From positions 174,068 through 238,067 of the forward strand of contig WJXM01000021.1 in assembly GCA_019456405.1 (NCBI GenBank): a stretch of 64,000 nucleotides of DNA, written 5' to 3'. The notes under the pieces are model-generated. The model worked only from the letters and a program-made list of their open reading frames with translations, had not been told where the DNA came from and did no database searches. Shown piece after piece: positions 38,399 to 47,461 of the stretch. A program made the position numbers and the translations under genes. Every line of letters begins with the position of its first letter. The stretch's first letter is position 1. The DNA comes from Ferrovum sp. (lineage in GTDB: Bacteria; Pseudomonadota; Gammaproteobacteria; Burkholderiales; Ferrovaceae).

Positions 38399-39753
38399 AG
38401 GGGGGGGGCACGCTCGGGGCTTTCCTGCTGGCGCTCAGTTGCCTGATTTTCATTCATGAACTGGGGCATTTTGCCGTAGCGCGTTGGGTCGGAGTCAAAG
38501 TCCTGCGTTTTTCCATCGGGTTGGGGCATCCGCTCTGGCGCCGACAAGCGAAAAACGGGACCGAGTGGGTGGTGGCGCTCATTCCTCTGGGGGGGTATGT
38601 ACGCATGTTGGACGAGCGAGAGGGACCGGTGTCCCCGCTGGAAATCCAGCAGGCTTTCAACCAGAAAACCCTGGCGCAAAGAAGTGCGATTGTGGTGGCG
38701 GGCCCTCTGGCGAATTTTCTGTTGGCCTGGTTATTATTCAGTTTGCTTTATGCTCTGGGGATTCCCGGGCAGCGACCTTGTCTGGACACACCGGAGACAG
38801 GCACCCTGGCGTGGAATGCGGGGATCCGGGCAGGGGAATGCGTGCTCAGTCTGGAAGGAGGGGCGATCCGCACCTGGCAGGATTTTGAGTTGGAATGGCC
38901 CAGAGCGATCCGGGGGCGAAGAACCGTGACATTGGTGACAAGGGATGACCGGGGTCAGGAAGAAGTTCATCGGTTGGCAACGGTGCAAGCCACCTCGGCG
39001 GCTGAAGAGGGCGTGGAAGCGAGCGGTTTTCATCTGCGGGCTCCTCCCCTGCCCCCAGTGGTCGGACAAGTCATTCCGGACAGTGTGGCGGAAGAGGCGG
39101 GGCTGAAACCTTTGGACCAGTTACTGCGAGTGGCTGGACAGCCGGTAGAAACCTGGGCGCAAGTGGTAAAGATCGTCGAAAATCATCCTCAGGCCATAGT
39201 GGAGATCGAACTGCAACGTGCCGGCCAAACCAGGAAACTGCAGGTCATTCCCCGGGCGGTGGATTTGCCCGATGGTCGCCGGATCGGGCGGATCGGCATC
39301 AGCCCGGAGGTCACCGAGACCATGCGTCGCCAATGGACGGTTCTTGAAAAGGATTCGCCCCTGACGGCGCTTGGGCATGGCGCCATGAAAACCTGGTCAC
39401 TCACCATGTTGACCCTGGATTCCTTCGGTCAGATGCTCACGGGACAGGCGTCCCTGGATGATCTGGGAGGGCCGGTCCGGATCGCATCGTTGGCGGGAGA
39501 AAGCGCACGCTCGGGGCTGCTGTCCTATTTGCAATTCATGGCGTTGATCAGTCTCAGTCTGGGTGTCCTTAATTTGTTGCCCATTCCCTTATTGGATGGG
39601 GGACATTTGTTGTATCATGCGGTGGAGTGGGTGAGGGGGCGCCCTTTGTCCATGGAAATCTTGGGTCTCACCCAGCGGTTGGGGTTCTTTTTGCTGGCGG
39701 GGCTCATGGTTTTTACCTTTCTTAATGATTTGCGCCATTTTTTCAATCACTGA
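38392..39753 (+). CDS. rseP: Site-2 zinc metalloprotease RseP
   Basis: Intramembrane protease that cleaves anti-sigma factor RseA and remnant signal peptides. 453 residues. The zinc-site HELGH is at H22, E23 and H26 in the first membrane helix; two PDZ domains lie in the periplasmic region (about 110-300); NLLPIPLLDGGHL near residue 400 supplies the third ligand. The start is GTG 38392 (MLKGGGTLGAFLLAL), the only start fitting the family N-terminus. bamA follows after 13 bases. Confidence 0.95.
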   Translation: MLKGGGTLGAFLLALSCLIFIHELGHFAVARWVGVKVLRFSIGLGHPLWRRQAKNGTEWVVALIPLGGYVRMLDEREGPVSPLEIQQAFNQKTLAQRSAIVVAGPLANFLLAWLLFSLLYALGIPGQRPCLDTPETGTLAWNAGIRAGECVLSLEGGAIRTWQDFELEWPRAIRGRRTVTLVTRDDRGQEEVHRLATVQATSAAEEGVEASGFHLRAPPLPPVVGQVIPDSVAEEAGLKPLDQLLRVAGQPVETWAQVVKIVENHPQAIVEIELQRAGQTRKLQVIPRAVDLPDGRRIGRIGISPEVTETMRRQWTVLEKDSPLTALGHGAMKTWSLTMLTLDSFGQMLTGQASLDDLGGPVRIASLAGESARSGLLSYLQFMALISLSLGVLNLLPIPLLDGGHLLYHAVEWVRGRPLSMEILGLTQRLGFFLLAGLMVFTFLNDLRHFFNH

Positions 39754-39766
39754 TTCAGCTTACCTC

Positions 39767-42064
39767 ATGTTTTTTCGTTCACTGTTATTCCTGTTCTGGA
39801 TATGTTGGAGTTCACTGGCGTTGGCCTTGGCGCCGATCACGATTCAGGATATCCGCGTGGAAGGTGCGCAACGAATCGAACCCGGGACGATTTTCAGTTA
39901 TCTTCCCCTCAAAGTGGGCGATACCATTACCAATGAGAAAGCTTCTGCTGCACTGAAAGCGCTCTACGATACCGGATTTTTTTCCGATGTGCGTCTCGAA
40001 TCTGATGGCAATGTCCTGGTAGTCTATGTGCAGGAACGCCCCTCCATCGCCCGTCTTGAAATCAATGGCGCAAAATCCTTTACCAAGGATCAACTCAAGG
40101 ATGCTTTGAAATCCATCGGGATTGCAGAATCGCGAATCTATGATAAATCCTTGCTGGACAAGGCAGAGAAGGAACTTAAACGACAGTATCTGGGAAAAGG
40201 GAAGTATTCGACGCAAGTATCCACCACCGTGACACCGCTTCCCCGCAATCGAGTCGCGCTGGCATTCAACATTGTGGAAGGGGAAGCAGCGCATATTCGT
40301 GAAATCAATATTGTCGGGGCCCATGCCTTTTCTGCCAAGGAACTGCAGGATCAATTACAGTTGAATACGCCCAACTGGTTATCCTGGTATACCAAAAACG
40401 ATCAGTATTCCAAACAGAAATTATCTGGAGATCTGGAAGCCTTGCGTTCTTTCTATCAGGATCGGGGTTATCTGGAGTTTGCCGTGGATTCGACTCAGGT
40501 GTCCATTTCTCCAGACAAACAAGATGTCTACATCAGTGTCAACATCACCGAAGGACAACCGTATAAAGTGTCAGACGTGAAACTGGCGGGCCAATTTTTG
40601 GTGCCCGAAGCAGAGTTGCGAAAACTGCTCACGCTCAAACCGGGGGATTTGTTCTCCCGTGAAAAGGTCACGACTTCCACCAAGGCGATTGCGGATCGAT
40701 TGGCCAAGGATGGTTACTCCTTCGCCAATATCAATGCCAATCCGGAAATCGACAAAGAGCACCATACCGCCGCCTTTACTTTTGTCATCGACCCTGGAAG
40801 ACGGGTATATGTGCGCCGGGTCAATATTTATGGGAACACCACGACCCGGGACGAAGTGATTCGCCGTGAAATTCGTCAGATGGAAGGGGCCTGGTACTCC
40901 GTGGAAAAAGTCAATCGCTCCAAGGAACGGATCGACCGCCTTGGTTTCTTCTCCGAGGTGACGGTAGACAGCCCACCCGTGCCCGGTACCACCGATCAGG
41001 TGGACGTCAACTTTACGGTCGCGGAACGTCAGACTGGATCTATCCAGTTGGGTGCAGGGTACTCCAATGCCGAAGGCATCATTTTGAGTGCAGGGATTAC
41101 CCAGAGCAATCTCTTCGGGAGTGGTAACTCGCTTTCCTTCGGGGTCAGTACCGGGTTGGTGACACGTACCTACTCCGTCGCCTACACCAATCCTTATTGG
41201 AGCGAAGAAGGCATCGCGCGCACCATCAGTCTCTATGATCGTTCCATCGATACCTCCTATCTGATCGGGGTCAGCCCCTATTCGACCCGGACCTTGGGGG
41301 CTGACGTGACCTATACGATACCTGTCTCGGAAGTGAATGCTTATTCTCTCGGGTATGGATTTGAAGCCACCAGCGTGGGAGTATTCAATACCAGCCCCGC
41401 CGAGTATGTGGATTTCGTCAATCAGTTCGGTTCGCAGGCCAAAGCCATCAAGGTGACTATGGGCTATACCCATGATACCCGCGACAGCATCATCTACCCG
41501 ATGAAGGGATGGAGTCAGAAATACGGTGTGGAAGTGGGGGTGCCTGGTGAAAATCTAACTTACTACCGCGCAACGGCTAGTGAGCAAGTGCTTACTCCTG
41601 TCAGTCAAAATACGACACTGTCCCTATCAGGACAGTTAGGGTATGCCAATGGTTATGGAGGCGTGCCTTTGCCCTTCTACAAAAACTTCTTCGCCGGGGG
41701 GGTAGGATCGGTGCGGGGATACTTCCCGGGCAGTCTGGGTCCCCAGGTTTATGATAATTATGGTAACCTCCTGAACCTTGGGGGGAACAAGATGATTACC
41801 GGGAGTGCTGAATACTTCTTTCCCTTGCCGGGTTCCAAGGGTACGGACAAGTCTTTCCGCCTGAGTACGTTCGTGGATACCGGGAACGTCTATGGATACA
41901 ATCAGGGCTTTTCCATCCCGCAACTGCGCTATTCTGCCGGGCTTGCCCTGTCCTGGTATTCGCCCATGGGCCCCCTCGAATTCAGTTACGCCGCCCCCTT
42001 TCACTATAACTCAGTCACTGATAACATTGAGCGACTACAATTTCAGTTAGGTAATACGTTCTAA
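39767..42064 (+). CDS. bamA: Outer membrane protein assembly factor BamA
   Basis: Central beta-barrel of the BAM complex that inserts outer-membrane proteins. 765 residues. A signal peptide (MFFRSLLFLFWICWSSLALA) precedes five POTRA repeats (about residues 22-420, beginning ITIQDIRVEGAQRIEPGTIF) and a 16-strand barrel. The family's VRGYFPGSLGP loop motif (VRGF/Y) is seen, and the C-terminal strand ends LQFQLGNTF with terminal Phe. The start is taken at 39767, where the signal peptide begins. Confidence 0.96.
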   Translation: MFFRSLLFLFWICWSSLALALAPITIQDIRVEGAQRIEPGTIFSYLPLKVGDTITNEKASAALKALYDTGFFSDVRLESDGNVLVVYVQERPSIARLEINGAKSFTKDQLKDALKSIGIAESRIYDKSLLDKAEKELKRQYLGKGKYSTQVSTTVTPLPRNRVALAFNIVEGEAAHIREINIVGAHAFSAKELQDQLQLNTPNWLSWYTKNDQYSKQKLSGDLEALRSFYQDRGYLEFAVDSTQVSISPDKQDVYISVNITEGQPYKVSDVKLAGQFLVPEAELRKLLTLKPGDLFSREKVTTSTKAIADRLAKDGYSFANINANPEIDKEHHTAAFTFVIDPGRRVYVRRVNIYGNTTTRDEVIRREIRQMEGAWYSVEKVNRSKERIDRLGFFSEVTVDSPPVPGTTDQVDVNFTVAERQTGSIQLGAGYSNAEGIILSAGITQSNLFGSGNSLSFGVSTGLVTRTYSVAYTNPYWSEEGIARTISLYDRSIDTSYLIGVSPYSTRTLGADVTYTIPVSEVNAYSLGYGFEATSVGVFNTSPAEYVDFVNQFGSQAKAIKVTMGYTHDTRDSIIYPMKGWSQKYGVEVGVPGENLTYYRATASEQVLTPVSQNTTLSLSGQLGYANGYGGVPLPFYKNFFAGGVGSVRGYFPGSLGPQVYDNYGNLLNLGGNKMITGSAEYFFPLPGSKGTDKSFRLSTFVDTGNVYGYNQGFSIPQLRYSAGLALSWYSPMGPLEFSYAAPFHYNSVTDNIERLQFQLGNTF

Positions 42065-42083
42065 ACTTGAAGAGAGATGCCCC

Positions 42084-42593
42084 ATGCATAAGATCGCCAA
42101 ATTCGTTTCCCTGTTGTTTGCCTTCTTTTTGTTGAGTTCATCGGTCATGGCCACTGAACTGAAGGTGGGTTGGATCAATATTGAGCGAATTTTTCGCGAG
42201 GCAGCGCCTGCTCAGGTGGCCACTAAAAAGTTGGAGAAAGAGTTCGATAAACGACAGGTAGAGTTGCAAAAAATGGGTAAGCAGATCCAGGATCAGCAGG
42301 CCGAACTGGACAAGAACGGTATGACCATGAGCGAGGGCGAACGTGCGCACAAGGAGCGTGATCTGGCCAATCTGAACCGTGATTTCCAACGCATGCAACG
42401 GGAATTTCGGGAGGATCTCAATACTCGTCGCAACGAGGAATTTGCTTCCATCCAGGAGCGGGCCAACAAGGCCATCAAGGAAATTGCCACGACGGAGAAT
42501 TATGACCTGATTCTGACCGATGCCATTTATGCCGGTCCTCGCATCGATATCACCGACAAGGTCATCCGGATCATCGACAGCGGCAGTAAATAA
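42084..42593 (+). CDS. skp: Periplasmic chaperone Skp (OmpH)
   Basis: Jellyfish-shaped trimeric chaperone that carries unfolded outer-membrane proteins to BAM. 169 residues. A signal peptide (cleavage near VMA-TELK) is followed by KVGWINIERIFREA and a long charged coiled coil rich in Lys, Glu and Gln (about 50-125). The C-terminal body is ATTENYDLILTDAIY. It sits between bamA and lpxD as in most proteobacteria. Confidence 0.93.
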   Translation: MHKIAKFVSLLFAFFLLSSSVMATELKVGWINIERIFREAAPAQVATKKLEKEFDKRQVELQKMGKQIQDQQAELDKNGMTMSEGERAHKERDLANLNRDFQRMQREFREDLNTRRNEEFASIQERANKAIKEIATTENYDLILTDAIYAGPRIDITDKVIRIIDSGSK

Positions 42594-42604
42594 ACTTTAA
42601 ATTC

Positions 42605-43642
42605 ATGCGTGGACAGTGCACTTACACACTGGGCGAACTGGCCCGGTTCTGCGGCGTCGAGGTAGAGGGAGATCCGCATACCCTGATCGAGGGAGTGGGG
42701 ACACTGGAGGGGGCAGAACCCGGTGATATCACCTTCTTGACCAATCCACTGTACCGAGCGCACTTGGGCAATACCCGCGCGGCCGCCGTGATCCTCAGGA
42801 AACGGGATCGGGAAGCGACGGATTTGCCCTGCTTGATCACGGATAATCCGCACGGGTGTTATGCTCGGGTAGCCCAGAAACTTTTTCCTGAGGTCAAACC
42901 CCGGCCAGGTATTCACGGGACGGCGGAGATTCATCCCGAGGCCAGGGTCTCTCCTCTTGCCAGTATTGGCCCGCAGGCGGTGGTCGAGGCGGGGGCTCTT
43001 GTCGATGATGGAGTGGTGGTGGGAGCAGGGGGGTATGTCGGTGAAAAGGTCCACCTGGCTCAGGACGTATTCCTTCATCCGCGCGTCACCTTGTACGCAG
43101 GAGTCAGTTTGGGCCCCCGCACCTTGGTGCATTCCGGCGTCGTGATCGGAGCGGATGGTTTTGGCATGGCTTGGCAGGAAGGACGATGGTTAAAGGTTCC
43201 TCAGGTAGGGAGCGTGCGCATCGGGGCAGATGTGGAGATCGGGGCCAATACCACCATCGATCGCGGGGCCATCGAGGATACGGTCATCGAGGAGGGGGTC
43301 AAGTTGGATAACCTGATCCAGATTGCCCATAACTGCCGAATCGGTGCCCATACCGTGATTGCAGGTTGCACGGGCATTTCGGGGAGTGCACGGATCGGGG
43401 CGCATTGCAGAATTGGCGGGGGAGTGGGCATCGTGGGGCATGTGGAGATCTGTGATGGCGTCACGGTATCCGGGTTTTCCCTGATCACCAAGTCCATTAC
43501 GCAGCCTGGGGTATATACTTCGGCCATTCCCAGCCAGCCTCATCGTGAGTGGTTGCATACCCTGGCGCATTTGAGGGGGCTTCCGGAATGGGTGGAACGG
43601 GTTCGTGTGCTTGAAATGGCGCAGATTCAGCAGGGTCATTAA
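42605..43642 (+). CDS. lpxD: UDP-3-O-(3-hydroxyacyl)glucosamine N-acyltransferase
   Basis: Third step of lipid A synthesis, adding an N-linked hydroxyacyl chain from ACP. 345 residues. An N-terminal uridine-binding domain (YTLGELARFCGVEVEGD...) is followed by a left-handed beta-helix of hexapeptide repeats and a C-terminal helix. GADGFGMAWQEGRWLKVPQ and RIGADVEIGANTTIDRGAIE are LpxD signatures; the catalytic His lies in NLIQIAHNCRIG. Confidence 0.96.
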   Translation: MRGQCTYTLGELARFCGVEVEGDPHTLIEGVGTLEGAEPGDITFLTNPLYRAHLGNTRAAAVILRKRDREATDLPCLITDNPHGCYARVAQKLFPEVKPRPGIHGTAEIHPEARVSPLASIGPQAVVEAGALVDDGVVVGAGGYVGEKVHLAQDVFLHPRVTLYAGVSLGPRTLVHSGVVIGADGFGMAWQEGRWLKVPQVGSVRIGADVEIGANTTIDRGAIEDTVIEEGVKLDNLIQIAHNCRIGAHTVIAGCTGISGSARIGAHCRIGGGVGIVGHVEICDGVTVSGFSLITKSITQPGVYTSAIPSQPHREWLHTLAHLRGLPEWVERVRVLEMAQIQQGH

Positions 43643-43663
43643 ATTGAGAATGGAGAATGAACG

Positions 43664-44119
43664 ATGAGCAGTATGGACATCAATGAAATCATGCAATATC
43701 TTCCTCATCGCTATCCTTTTCTCATGGTCGATCGGGTTTTGGAGGTCACGCCGGGCAAGTCCATCGTGGCGATCAAGAATGTCAGTCGTAATGAAGAATA
43801 TTTTCAGGGGCATTTCCCTCATCACCCGGTCATGCCCGGTGTATTGATCATCGAATCCCTGGCTCAAGCGGCTGCCCTGCTCAGTTTCAAGACGGAAGAC
43901 ATCAAGCCGGATGGCAAAATCGTGACCTATTTCGTAGGGATAGATCAGGCCCGTTTTCGCAACCCGGTTTTCCCTGGGGATCAGTTGCGGCTCGAGGTCT
44001 CATTGTTGCGGCGTTCCTACAAAATCTGGAAGTTTTCTGCCAAGGCCTGGGTGGAAGATCGCCTGGCGGCTGAAGCCCAGTTGATGTGCGCAGAAAAAAA
44101 TCTGGCCGAACCCGCGTAA
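43664..44119 (+). CDS. fabZ: 3-hydroxyacyl-[ACP] dehydratase FabZ
   Basis: Hotdog-fold dehydratase of fatty-acid synthesis that competes with LpxA/LpxD for hydroxyacyl-ACP. 151 residues. The catalytic His lies in [16 protein letters not shown] and the Glu in [27 protein letters not shown] is another hallmark. ATG 43664 has a GGAG about 8 bases upstream; ATG 43673 is a possible alternative. It lies between lpxD and lpxA, the conserved order. Confidence 0.97.
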   Translation: MSSMDINEIMQYLPHRYPFLMVDRVLEVTPGKSIVAIKNVSRNEEYFQGHFPHHPVMPGVLIIESLAQAAALLSFKTEDIKPDGKIVTYFVGIDQARFRNPVFPGDQLRLEVSLLRRSYKIWKFSAKAWVEDRLAAEAQLMCAEKNLAEPA

Positions 44120-44128
44120 CGCTAATTC

Positions 44129-44926
44129 ATGAATTCCTGGAATTCTGCAGACTTTCTGCGCCATCCGACGGCATTGATTCATCCTGACGCAGTACTGGCG
44201 TCCGACGTGCGGGTCGGGGCTTACAGTTTGATCGGTCCCGGCGTTACGGTAGGCGCAGGAACGGTCATCCATGATCATGTGCGGATTGCGGGCCGGACGA
44301 CCATTGGCCAACGTAACCGGATTTACTCCTTTTGTTCTTTGGGGGGTGAGCCTCAGGACAAAAAGTATCAAGGGGAAGAGTCTGCCCTGGAGATTGGCGA
44401 CGACAACACCATTCGCGAGTTTTGCACCTTCAATCTGGGAACCGAAGAGGATGTGGGGGTAACCCGGTTGGGGAACCATAACTGGATCATGGCCTACGTC
44501 CATCTGGCCCATGACTGTCAGGTGGGCCACCATACGACCTTTGCCAACCATGCGACCTTGGCCGGACATGTTCATGTGGGCGACTGGGTGACACTGGGGG
44601 GGTTTGTCGGGGTGCATCAATTCGTACGCATCGGTGCGCATAGTTTCATTGGCATTTCTGCAGTCATCACTCAGGATGTTCCTCCGTATCTGTTGGTGGC
44701 TGGGATTCCGGCGGCCCCCCACGGTATCAATGCGGAAGGGTTGAAGCGGCGAGGCTTCACGGTGGAAGAATTGAGCGCGCTCAAACAGGCATACCGCAAA
44801 CTCTATCGTTCGGGTTTGTCCCTGGAACAGGCCCAACAGGAACTGACGCTTTTAGCGCAGAACGACCCCTGTGTATTTCCCTTGCGGGACTTTCTCGACC
44901 AGTCCACCCGCGGCATCCTGCGCTGA
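44129..44926 (+). CDS. lpxA: UDP-N-acetylglucosamine acyltransferase
   Basis: First lipid A step: 3-O-acylation of UDP-GlcNAc. 265 residues. Hexapeptide beta-helix (HPTALIHPDAVLASDVRVG, then AYSLIGPGVTVGAGTVIHDH) with the catalytic His in YVHLAHDCQVGHH; GGFVGVHQFVRIGAHSFIG and the C-terminal helical domain (GLKRRGFTVEELSALKQAYR) are typical. The N-terminus is about ten residues longer than in E. coli; no internal start looks better. Confidence 0.96.
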   Translation: MNSWNSADFLRHPTALIHPDAVLASDVRVGAYSLIGPGVTVGAGTVIHDHVRIAGRTTIGQRNRIYSFCSLGGEPQDKKYQGEESALEIGDDNTIREFCTFNLGTEEDVGVTRLGNHNWIMAYVHLAHDCQVGHHTTFANHATLAGHVHVGDWVTLGGFVGVHQFVRIGAHSFIGISAVITQDVPPYLLVAGIPAAPHGINAEGLKRRGFTVEELSALKQAYRKLYRSGLSLEQAQQELTLLAQNDPCVFPLRDFLDQSTRGILR

Positions 44927-44928
44927 TC

Positions 44929-46068
44929 ATGCGCATCGGCATTGTGGCAGGGGAGGCGTCCGGGGATATGCTGGGGGAGGCCCTGATGAATGCCGTGCGA
45001 CAACATTATCCTGAGGCAGTTTTTGAGGGCATTGCGGGTCCGCGCATGCAGGCTTTGGGGGCCCGCTCCTTATTTCCCATGGAAGCCTTGTCGGTACGGG
45101 GGTACTGGGAGGTCTTGCGCGCACTCCCGCGCCTGTTGTGGATTCGGAGGCGGTTGCGATGCCATTTTCTGAGTCACCCGCCCGATCTTTTTGTGGGCAT
45201 CGATGCCCCGGACTTCAATCTGGGATTGGAGAAAGCGCTCAAGGAGGAAGGCATTCCCACCTTGCAGATGGTGGCCCCCACCGTATGGGCCTGGCGCGCG
45301 GAGCGGTTGCCAAAAATTCGTGCGGCAGTCTCGGGCATCCTCTCCATTTTTCCTTTTGAAGCCCCGATATTCGAGCAAGCGGGCATTCCACTAACTTACA
45401 TCGGCCATCCTCTGGTGCACCGTTTGCCTCCGCCGGATCGAACCCTGGCTCGTGCAGCGTTGGACCCCACCTGGGCAGGATCCTGGGTCGCCTTATTGCC
45501 CGGCAGTCGAATATCCGAACTGGACTATCATGGACGCCTTTTTCTGGAGACGGCTTTGCGTCTCCAGCGGGATTTTCCGCAGTTGCGTTTTGCCGTTCCG
45601 TTGATCAATGAGGGGACCCGGAACTATTTTCAGCGATTGCTGCGTGAACCGGCCTATGCTTCCCTGCCGGTGACGGTATTTGAAGAAGATGCCACACGCA
45701 TTCTTGCCAGCGCAGAGGTGGCCCTGGTGGCCTCGGGTACTGCGACGCTGGAAGCTGCCTTGCTGGAATGCCCTCAGGTTTTGACCTATCGGTTGTCCCG
45801 GTTGACCGCCTGGTTGGTACGGCGCAAGGGGGTGAACGGCTGCGTGGGATTGCCCAATATCATCCTGGGGCGTGCCGTGGTTCCGGAAATCTTGCAGGAA
45901 CAGGCGACTCCTGATCGTTTGGCTGAAGAGTTGGGAAATTTGCTACGGGATGCCGAGCGTCGCGCCGACATGCGCCAGTCCTTTCGAGAGGTGCGCCGAA
46001 GGCTACAGGCCGATACCATGGGTGCATTGGTGCGTGGTGTGGAGAAGGTATTGATCCATGCGCCCTGA
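44929..46068 (+). CDS. lpxB: Lipid-A-disaccharide synthase
   Basis: GT19 glycosyltransferase that joins UDP-diacylglucosamine and lipid X. 379 residues. It begins RIGIVAGEASGDMLGEALM with the family GEASGD motif. FVGIDAPDFNLGLE, VAPTVWAWRAER, FPFEAPIFEQAGIPLTYIGH, and LLPGSRISEL follow, and ASGTATLEAALL near residue 265 is in the donor site. It overlaps rnhB by 11 bases. Confidence 0.96.
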   Translation: MRIGIVAGEASGDMLGEALMNAVRQHYPEAVFEGIAGPRMQALGARSLFPMEALSVRGYWEVLRALPRLLWIRRRLRCHFLSHPPDLFVGIDAPDFNLGLEKALKEEGIPTLQMVAPTVWAWRAERLPKIRAAVSGILSIFPFEAPIFEQAGIPLTYIGHPLVHRLPPPDRTLARAALDPTWAGSWVALLPGSRISELDYHGRLFLETALRLQRDFPQLRFAVPLINEGTRNYFQRLLREPAYASLPVTVFEEDATRILASAEVALVASGTATLEAALLECPQVLTYRLSRLTAWLVRRKGVNGCVGLPNIILGRAVVPEILQEQATPDRLAEELGNLLRDAERRADMRQSFREVRRRLQADTMGALVRGVEKVLIHAP

Positions 46069-46669
46069 TTATTGCTACCGCGCCCAGGATGCCCTGCCTG
46101 AATTTCCTGCTGGCGCCTGTGGGATAGATGAGGCTGGGCGTGGTCCTCTGGCGGGTCCAGTGCTGGCGGCTGCCGTTATTTTGCCCGCCGGGGTGGGGTT
46201 GGAGGGGGTGAGGGATTCAAAATTATTGAGCGCCCCCCAGCGCGCTCACCTGGCGAGCAAGATTCAGAGAATGGCGGTGAGTTGGGCCATCGGCTCAGCG
46301 TCTCCTGCGGAAATCGATACCTTGAACATTCTCCAGGCCACTTTGTTGGCAATGCAACGAGCCTTGGCAGGATTGACTCATGCACCGACGGAAGTTTGGG
46401 TGGATGGCCTTCATGCGCCCTCATTTCCCTGGCTCAGTCGAGCGGTGGTCAAAGGAGATCAACGGGTGGTCAGTATCTCCGCTGCTTCCATTCTGGCCAA
46501 AACAGCGCGGGATGCCTACATGATTCACCTGTCCGACTGTTATCCGGGGTATGGTTTCGAGCAGCATAAGGGGTATGCCAGTGCGGCGCATCGTGCCGCA
46601 CTCCTGTGCAAGGGGCCTTGTCCCGAACATCGGCGCAGTTTTGCCCCAGTGCGGGCGCTGTTGCCATGA
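46058..46669 (+). CDS. rnhB: Ribonuclease HII
   Basis: Removes RNA from RNA/DNA hybrids and single ribonucleotides from DNA. 203 residues. Catalytic acidic residues sit in GIDEAGRGPLAGPV (Asp-Glu), VWVDGLHAP (Asp) and SILAKTARDAYM. YGFEQHKGYASAAHRAAL is the conserved C-terminal motif. It overlaps lpxB upstream and the methyltransferase gene downstream, as in many betaproteobacteria. Confidence 0.96.
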   Translation: MRPDYCYRAQDALPEFPAGACGIDEAGRGPLAGPVLAAAVILPAGVGLEGVRDSKLLSAPQRAHLASKIQRMAVSWAIGSASPAEIDTLNILQATLLAMQRALAGLTHAPTEVWVDGLHAPSFPWLSRAVVKGDQRVVSISAASILAKTARDAYMIHLSDCYPGYGFEQHKGYASAAHRAALLCKGPCPEHRRSFAPVRALLP

Positions 46670-47448
46670 AAACCGCACGCTCATCAGCCTTGCGTCTGTG
46701 GGGGCGATTGGCAGAGTCGGCTCATCTTCGACGCAGAGAACGGCAAACAGTACTGGAAGGGGTGCATTTGCTGCAGGGGTACCAGGCCAAGGGCGGGATA
46801 CCCTTGCATTGGTTCATCCGCGCGAGCATCGTGGCAGATCCTGAAGTAGTCGCCTTGCAAAGGCATTCCCTGTGGCCGGAAGCCACCGTGATTGCCGATG
46901 ACCTGTTTGACGAATACTCTTCTCTCCAGTCGCCTGGTGAGGTGGCGGCGCTCATTTCCTGGCCTGCTGCGCCCGCTTCCCTACCCAGGGAAGAATCCTG
47001 TCTGGTGCTGGATGGGTTACAGGATCCGGGCAATGTGGGGACGCTGCTGCGTTCTGCGGCAGCGGCAGGAATGTCGACTGTGGTCTGCGCCACGGGGACC
47101 GTGCAGGTTTGGTCTCCCAAAGTATTGCGGGCGGGGATGGGCGCACATTTTCAACTGACCCTGCATGAAGGCGCAGACCTGCGAGATTGGTTGCCCGGTT
47201 ATTCCGGGACCATTCTGGGGGCCGAGCGCGGGGCTTCCCGCGCCTATGACGATTTTGATCTCAGAGGGACGGTGGCGCTGGTGATCGGGAACGAGGGGGC
47301 CGGGTTGACGCGCGATGCCCGGGATTTGCTCCACGAACGAATAGGGGTTCCCATGAGTGCCGGGGTAGAATCTCTCAATGCAGGGGTGGCGGGATCCATT
47401 CTGTTGTTTGAACGACAGCGCCAGTTACGCGCCCGCAATGCGGAATGA
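46666..47448 (+). CDS. SpoU/TrmH-family RNA 2'-O-methyltransferase
   Basis: A 260-residue SPOUT-class methyltransferase, likely acting on 23S rRNA. The N-terminal L30-like substrate-binding domain (ERQTVLEGVHLLQ) precedes the knotted SAM domain. SPOUT motifs are LVLDGLQDPGNVGTLLRSAA (motif 1 with Asn and Arg), VALVIGNEGAGLT (motif 2) and IPM-type VPMSAGVESLNAGVAGSILL (motif 3). The start at 46666 overlaps the rnhB stop by ATGA. The target nucleotide cannot be read from sequence. Confidence 0.92.
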   Translation: MKTARSSALRLWGRLAESAHLRRRERQTVLEGVHLLQGYQAKGGIPLHWFIRASIVADPEVVALQRHSLWPEATVIADDLFDEYSSLQSPGEVAALISWPAAPASLPREESCLVLDGLQDPGNVGTLLRSAAAAGMSTVVCATGTVQVWSPKVLRAGMGAHFQLTLHEGADLRDWLPGYSGTILGAERGASRAYDDFDLRGTVALVIGNEGAGLTRDARDLLHERIGVPMSAGVESLNAGVAGSILLFERQRQLRARNAE

Positions 47449-47461
47449 CGGGAGTAGAAGC

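Noticed and set aside
40571..41473. 300-codon reverse frame inside bamA
   Set aside because: Antisense to conserved POTRA and barrel sequence, with no independent signal.
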